Part shown: one piece after another, positions 60,050 to 64,000 of the stretch
How the letters are laid out: each line of letters starts with the position of its first letter
Numbering within the stretch: the first letter of the stretch is position 1
Source of the DNA: JBHGYD01 sp041920415
GTDB lineage: Bacteria > Bacillota > Bacilli > Bacillales > Anoxybacillaceae
Assembly (NCBI GenBank): GCA_041920415.1
Contig: JBHGYD010000015.1
Span: 8,997 to 72,996 of the forward strand
DNA: 64,000 nt
Direction: 5' to 3'
Notes under the pieces: generated by a model
Database searches by the model: none
What the model was told of the DNA's origin: nothing
Seen by the model: the letters and a program-made list of their open reading frames with translations, nothing else
Made by a program: the position numbers and the translations under genes

Positions 60050-61051
60050 ATGTTGGTGACAAATAAGAAACGAATCGTTGGGCTATTACTGTTGATGATA
60101 TTACTATTGGTAAGTATGTGGATGAGTATCATCTACGGATATACGGATACGAGTTGGCGGACAGCGATTGAAGCTCTGACTAATAATAATGGTTCTAACC
60201 AACATATTATTATTGAAACGGTTCGTTTACCGAGAGCCATCATTGCAGCCGCAGTTGGGGGGAGTTTGGCGATGGCGGGAGCACTGATGCAGGCATTGAC
60301 GAAAAATCCGCTTGCTTCTCCAGGGATTTTTGGCATTAATGCGGGGGCAGGATTTTTTATTGTATTAGTTGTGACCTTTTTTCAAGTGAGCTCGCTGCAA
60401 GTTTTTGCATGGCTTGCTTTCTTCGGTGCGGCGTTGGCAGCAATCATTGTTTTTATCATTAGTTCGGTCGGAAGGGAAGGAATGACACCGCTCAAACTGA
60501 CATTAGCCGGTACAGCGGTGGCAGCTCTTTTCTCCTCGTTAACGCAAGGATTGTTGGTTGCCAATGAGAAGGCTTTAGAAGAGGTGTTGTTTTGGCTGGC
60601 CGGGTCCGTGTCAGGGAGAAAATTAGAAATGCTTGTTTCTGTTCTTCCTTATTTACTCATTGCTTGGATCGGAACGATGATTATGGCGCAAAAAGTCAAT
60701 ATATTGACGATGGGAGACGACATCGCAAAAGGATTAGGACAACGTACGCAATTTGTTAAATTAGGAGTTGCGATACTAGTGATATTATTAGCGGGTAGCT
60801 CTGTAGCCGTTGCTGGGCCTATTGGTTTTATCGGCATTGTCGTTCCACATCTTGCGCGCGCGTTAGTGGGGGTTGACCATCGTTGGGTGCTACCGTATTG
60901 TGCGTTGATTGGAGGGATTTTATTAATTGCTGCCGATATTGCGGCACGATATATTCTTATGCCGCAAGAAGTACCTGTTGGTATTATGACAGCCTTTATT
61001 GGTGTTCCGTTCTTTATTTACATTGCCCGTAGGGGGATTTTGACAAAATGA
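60050..61051 (+). CDS. FecCD-type siderophore permease, first subunit
   Basis: 333 residues, about nine to ten membrane helices. Family segments: ETVRLPRAIIAAAVGGSLAMAGALMQALTKNPLASPGIFGINAGAG in consecutive pieces (about 55-100), and the ATPase-contact loop GPIGFIGIVVPHLARALVG (about 262-280). Forms a heterodimer with the next gene product for ferric siderophore import. The ATG at 60050 has GAGGGAG about 11 bases upstream. It overlaps the next gene by 4 bases. Confidence 0.9.
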   Translation: MLVTNKKRIVGLLLLMILLLVSMWMSIIYGYTDTSWRTAIEALTNNNGSNQHIIIETVRLPRAIIAAAVGGSLAMAGALMQALTKNPLASPGIFGINAGAGFFIVLVVTFFQVSSLQVFAWLAFFGAALAAIIVFIISSVGREGMTPLKLTLAGTAVAALFSSLTQGLLVANEKALEEVLFWLAGSVSGRKLEMLVSVLPYLLIAWIGTMIMAQKVNILTMGDDIAKGLGQRTQFVKLGVAILVILLAGSSVAVAGPIGFIGIVVPHLARALVGVDHRWVLPYCALIGGILLIAADIAARYILMPQEVPVGIMTAFIGVPFFIYIARRGILTK

Positions 61052-62100
61052 GGAAGTACATATCGTTACGAATCGGAAAGAAAATATCATTTTTAGTTGA
61101 TAAAAAAGCAGTGATTACGAGTTTACTATTATTTCTGGGTGTTTTCGTTGCGTTTATTGTGAGTACGGGCAGCGGAGAAATGCGTATTTCACCGCTCAAT
61201 GTATTAAAGGCTCTAGTAGGAAGCGGCTCAGAAATGGAGAAAATCGTCATTTATACCTTTCGTTTGCCGCGTATTCTAACCGCGTTTTTCGCAGGCATGA
61301 GCTTAGCGGTTGCGGGAGCGATTTTGCAAGGGATGATTCGCAATCCACTCGCTTCACCGGACGTACTTGGTATCACGGGAGGAGCAGCAGTCGCTGTTGT
61401 TGCTTTTTTTGCCGTGTTTAGTGATCAAAATAATTCTTTAACTATCAGTATTCATTGGCTGCCATTAGCCGCTTTTTTAGGCGGAACACTAGGCGCTTTA
61501 CTTGTATATATGCTTGCATGGAAAAACGGAATTGCACCGATGCGTCTCGTTTTAATAGGGATTGGTGTTTCCGCGTTTATGCAAGCGTGTACGACACTAT
61601 TTATGTTACTCGGTCCGATTTATCGTGCGAGTCAAGCGAATATTTGGATTACCGGAACGGTGTATGGAGCTTCATGGAAACAAGTATCGCTATTGGCCCC
61701 TTGGGCGGTGATTCTATTCATCATCAGTTTTATATCCGCTCGAAACATGAACATTCAAGAATTAGGGGATGAAATCGCGATGGGAGCGGGGGTATCTCTA
61801 CAAAAACAGCGTGTGTTCCTTTTGTTATTAAGCACCGCCTTAACAGGAGGAGCGGTCGCCTTTGCCGGTGGAATTGGGTTTGTTGGTTTAATGGCACCGC
61901 ATATGGCAAGAAGGCTCGTCGGTTCTTCTTTCGGTGCATTGTTGCCAGTTGCTGCACTTTTAGGAGCGATTTTAGTGATGCTTGCCGATTTAGCAGGGCG
62001 CACGCTGTTTGCTCCGCTTGAAATTCCAGCGGGTGTATTCACCGCTTCGATTGGCGCTCCTTATTTTATTTACTTATTGTATAAAAGCCGAAACTCATAG
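61048..62100 (+). CDS. FecCD-type siderophore permease, second subunit
   Basis: 350 residues with about nine to ten membrane helices. TFRLPRILTAFFAGMSLAVAGAILQG, RNPLASPDVLGITGGA, and the coupling loop GGIGFVGLMAPHMARRLVGS mark the FecCD family. The ATG lies in an ATGA overlap with the first permease gene, indicating translational coupling. The ATPase gene follows within 15 bases. Confidence 0.9.
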   Translation: MRKYISLRIGKKISFLVDKKAVITSLLLFLGVFVAFIVSTGSGEMRISPLNVLKALVGSGSEMEKIVIYTFRLPRILTAFFAGMSLAVAGAILQGMIRNPLASPDVLGITGGAAVAVVAFFAVFSDQNNSLTISIHWLPLAAFLGGTLGALLVYMLAWKNGIAPMRLVLIGIGVSAFMQACTTLFMLLGPIYRASQANIWITGTVYGASWKQVSLLAPWAVILFIISFISARNMNIQELGDEIAMGAGVSLQKQRVFLLLLSTALTGGAVAFAGGIGFVGLMAPHMARRLVGSSFGALLPVAALLGAILVMLADLAGRTLFAPLEIPAGVFTASIGAPYFIYLLYKSRNS

Positions 62101-62114
62101 AGAGGTGCATGAAT

Positions 62115-62927
62115 ATGAATGCGTTGCAAACAAAATCCCTTACGTTATCTTACGGAAATACGATTATTATTGATGAACTTAATCTAAATATTCCAAAAGG
62201 TGAAATTACGGTATTGATTGGTGGAAATGGCTGCGGAAAATCAACGTTATTACGGTCGTTAGCGCGATTGTTAAAACCGGCAAGCGGTGCTGTGTTGCTT
62301 GAAGGGAAAGCGATTGCGACATTGCCAACGAAAGAAGTTGCGAAAAAGCTTGCGATTTTGCCACAATCGCCAACGGCGCCAGAAGGATTGACCGTGCTGC
62401 AGCTCGTTAAGCAAGGTCGATACCCATATCAAACGTGGTTTAAACAATGGTCGGAAGAAGATGAAAAAACGGTGCAGCGCGCTCTTGAGGCAACACGAAT
62501 GATTGAATTAGCTGAGCGACCGGTTGATTCACTTTCAGGAGGACAGCGGCAACGAGCCTGGATCGCAATGACATTAGCGCAAGATACCGATATCATTTTG
62601 CTTGACGAACCGACGACGTATTTAGATATGACGCATCAAATCGAGATTCTTGATTTGTTATTTGAATTGAACGAAAAAGAAAAACGGACGATTATTATGG
62701 TTCTTCATGACTTAAATCTTGCTTGTCGCTATGCTCACCACATTGTTGCGATTTGTGATAAGAAAATATACGCGCAAGGAAAACCGGAAGATATTATTAC
62801 TTGCCAATTAGTCAAAGACGTATTTCAAATGGATTGTCAAGTAACATACGATCCGCTTTTTGGAACACCGCTTTGCATTCCGTATGGCAAGGGAAGATGT
62901 ATTTTACAAAAGGAAGGCGTTTCGTAA
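62115..62927 (+). CDS. siderophore ABC transporter ATP-binding protein
   Basis: About 270 residues, FecE/FhuC-type ATPase. Walker A GGNGCGKST (about 36-44), Q-loop LPQSPTAP, signature LSGGQRQR, Walker B IILLDEPT, and the switch histidine in VLHDLN. GAGGTG touches the ATG at 62109, so ATG 62115 is the better start. Powers the FecCD pair. The stop overlaps the next start by one base (TAATG). Confidence 0.92.
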   Translation: MNALQTKSLTLSYGNTIIIDELNLNIPKGEITVLIGGNGCGKSTLLRSLARLLKPASGAVLLEGKAIATLPTKEVAKKLAILPQSPTAPEGLTVLQLVKQGRYPYQTWFKQWSEEDEKTVQRALEATRMIELAERPVDSLSGGQRQRAWIAMTLAQDTDIILLDEPTTYLDMTHQIEILDLLFELNEKEKRTIIMVLHDLNLACRYAHHIVAICDKKIYAQGKPEDIITCQLVKDVFQMDCQVTYDPLFGTPLCIPYGKGRCILQKEGVS

Positions 62928-63679
62928 TGCTTCTTTCTGCCGATGAGATAAGAGAGTTAGAAAAATTTCGACTTTCTACCAAGCGGACTCATTCACCATT
63001 GTCGATTCGAGCCGATCAATTACTACGTGAAGAAACGTTAACGACCTATTTAGAAATGTTGCAACGAAAAATCGGCGCACCGAACATAACAGCAGCGGCT
63101 TCTATACTTATGAAACGATATAGTTTTTTAGCGGTCATGACGCTTTATGCGATGTCGGTATGGAATAAGCGGCTTTCGATTGCGATGGATCATGTATGGC
63201 TCGAAACGGAAGACAACGCGGAGACATGGCTGCCGATGTTTCGATTGGAACGATTGGAATACGAGGGAGTCAATGCCGCTCGTGACAAGTGGCGGAAGGA
63301 AACGATGCAAACTCTTTTTGCTAGACATATGAATGGGCTGATCGAACGACTTTGTCAAACGACGAAAATTTCCCCGCTTATTTTATGGGAAAATGTCGCT
63401 ATTTATATTTTTTGGCTATACGAAACACTGTTAGAAGATGAAACATTTGCTTATATTAACGAGCGACTCCGTGACGATTTTCATTTTGTCATTCAAGAGG
63501 CAAAAGGGGAGGTGTTTGGTCGGTATAGGCAAAACCCCCTCGCCCGTTTTTGGAAGGAAAAAACATACTCATCGCTAGCCAAAACAAAAATTCGCCGAAG
63601 AACAACCTGTTGTCTCTATTACCAAATCGCCACCGATCGCGCTCATTGCCAAACATGTCCTTTGCGCTGTAACGACTGA
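62927..63679 (+). CDS. FhuF-like ferric-siderophore reductase
   Basis: 250-residue cytosolic protein. The C-terminus has CC-x11-C-x2-C (C228, C229, C241, C244) in RRTTCCLYYQIA...CQTCPLRC, the 2Fe-2S site of FhuF-type ferric reductases. The middle part (LWENVAIYIFWLYETLL) also fits. It should release iron from the imported siderophore by reduction. AAGGAAGG precedes the ATG, which overlaps the ATPase stop. Last gene of the uptake operon; no clear terminator before the IS605-type element. Confidence 0.82.
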   Translation: MLLSADEIRELEKFRLSTKRTHSPLSIRADQLLREETLTTYLEMLQRKIGAPNITAAASILMKRYSFLAVMTLYAMSVWNKRLSIAMDHVWLETEDNAETWLPMFRLERLEYEGVNAARDKWRKETMQTLFARHMNGLIERLCQTTKISPLILWENVAIYIFWLYETLLEDETFAYINERLRDDFHFVIQEAKGEVFGRYRQNPLARFWKEKTYSSLAKTKIRRRTTCCLYYQIATDRAHCQTCPLRCND

Positions 63680-63736
63680 TAATATCCTGGTATTGACGTA
63701 TACGTTTATCTTACAATAGCCGAGAAGACTCTCACT

Positions 63737-63926
63737 TCAACGAGCCATCGTGAGTAAGTGGGAGATGAATCGGCTTCGGACAAGAGATGACCTTTTGTCA
63801 TCTCAACTGTTCGACGGATTGAAACATATTTTTGTGGTTCACTTTTTTTGCGAGCCGCCCTATCATCTCCTTGTTCGAACACACATTCGTGTGTATAATG
63901 GAACTATAGAGGGAGGTGAAGAGTCG
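63737..63926 (+). mobile_element. left end of an IS200/IS605-type element
   Basis: Contains subterminal hairpins: TCTCACTTC...GTGGGAGA region (about 63731-63765) and GAGATGAC-CTTTT-GTCATCTC (63784-63804). It precedes an intact tnpB start. No tnpA on this side is visible. Confidence 0.55.
63871..63899 (+). promoter_or_regulatory. promoter of tnpB
   Basis: TTGTTC, 17-base spacer, TATAAT; followed by GGGAGGTGAA ribosome site. Confidence 0.65.
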
Positions 63927-64000
63927 ATGCGCGTCCATAAAGCCTACCGATTTCGTATCTATCCAAACAAACAACAAGAAATCCTCATTGCGAAGACGAT
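63927..64000 (+). CDS. tnpB: IS605-type TnpB (start only, cut by window end)
   Basis: The first 24 codons read MRVHKAYRFRIYPNKQQEIL and continue IAKT, the typical start of TnpB/OrfB proteins (KAYKFRIYPNxxQ). GGGAGGTGA lies 8 bases before the ATG. TnpB is an RNA-guided nuclease in known IS200/IS605 elements; the catalytic RuvC part and the guide RNA end lie outside the window. The gene is incomplete only because the window stops. Confidence 0.85.
   Translation, partial: MRVHKAYRFRIYPNKQQEILIAKT

Overview
The window looks like chromosomal DNA of a moderately thermophilic, spore-forming Bacillaceae species of the Anoxybacillus/Geobacillus type. The grounds are family-level: the gene order mtlA-mtlR-mtlF-mtlD, a CotA-like laccase, xpaC-yaaN, a proline T-box in front of proBA, SigD-, cre-, Fur- and TnrA/GlnR-like sites, a spore-photoproduct-lyase-like radical SAM gene, and a landscape full of decayed insertion sequences. 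No rRNA or tRNA gene was seen. Functions come from reading translated sequence, not from searches.

Layout. 0-5 kb: DUF4275 protein, an M20-type peptidase fusion, a TPR/winged-helix protein, a truncated second DUF4275 copy and a quinone oxidoreductase. 5.3-11.1 kb: a complete mannitol PTS operon with cre site, own mtlR promoter and terminators. 11.3-13 kb: multicopper oxidase. 13-16.4 kb: accessory stretch with a truncated 5' duplicate of a HAD hydrolase gene (leader included), two membrane proteins, a DUF3967-like remnant, then the intact HAD gene. 16.8-20.5 kb: etfB-etfA-fixC-fixX, a FixABCX-like electron-transfer module. 21-24.2 kb: SigD-promoted SH3/glucosaminidase autolysin and a short-chain dehydrogenase. 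24.3-27.2 kb: proBA (minus strand) behind a proline T-box. 27.3-32.4 kb: GT-C membrane protein, PAP2 phosphatase, DinB protein and gene or IS debris. 32.6-36.1 kb: three-gene polyprenyl-phosphate-sugar glycosylation set (GT39, GT2, GtrA). 36.2-42.1 kb: CRISPR leader-repeat-spacer remnant, then a sigma-54 promoter, a CBS-PAS-PAS-AAA+ activator and hbd-acd-thiolase. 42.1-44.6 kb: transposase wreck, a second CRISPR mini-array and repeated fragments. 44.7-56.6 kb: MFS pump, histidine phosphatase, TcaA-like protein, SIMPL protein, xpaC-yaaN, DMT transporter, VWA-like protein, TnrA-type-box amtB, DUF294 nucleotidyltransferase plus exonuclease, PCYCGC lipoprotein. 56.9-58.9 kb: frameshifted DUF3231 gene and SPL-like radical SAM gene. 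58.9-63.7 kb: Fur-box-controlled siderophore ABC transporter with FhuF-like reductase. 63.7 kb to the end: start of an IS605-type tnpB element.

How parts may work together: the acyl-CoA dehydrogenase of the sigma-54 cluster needs an electron-transfer flavoprotein, and the ETF/FixCX module 20 kb away could supply one. The most striking observation is that the only spacer of the CRISPR remnant at 36.36-36.42 kb is identical over 35 bases to a segment of the GT39 gene about 2 kb upstream, starting exactly at the repeat boundary. No cas gene lies in the window, so this looks like an orphan, self-matching CRISPR relic; the second mini-array at 42.7 kb shares its leader and repeat.
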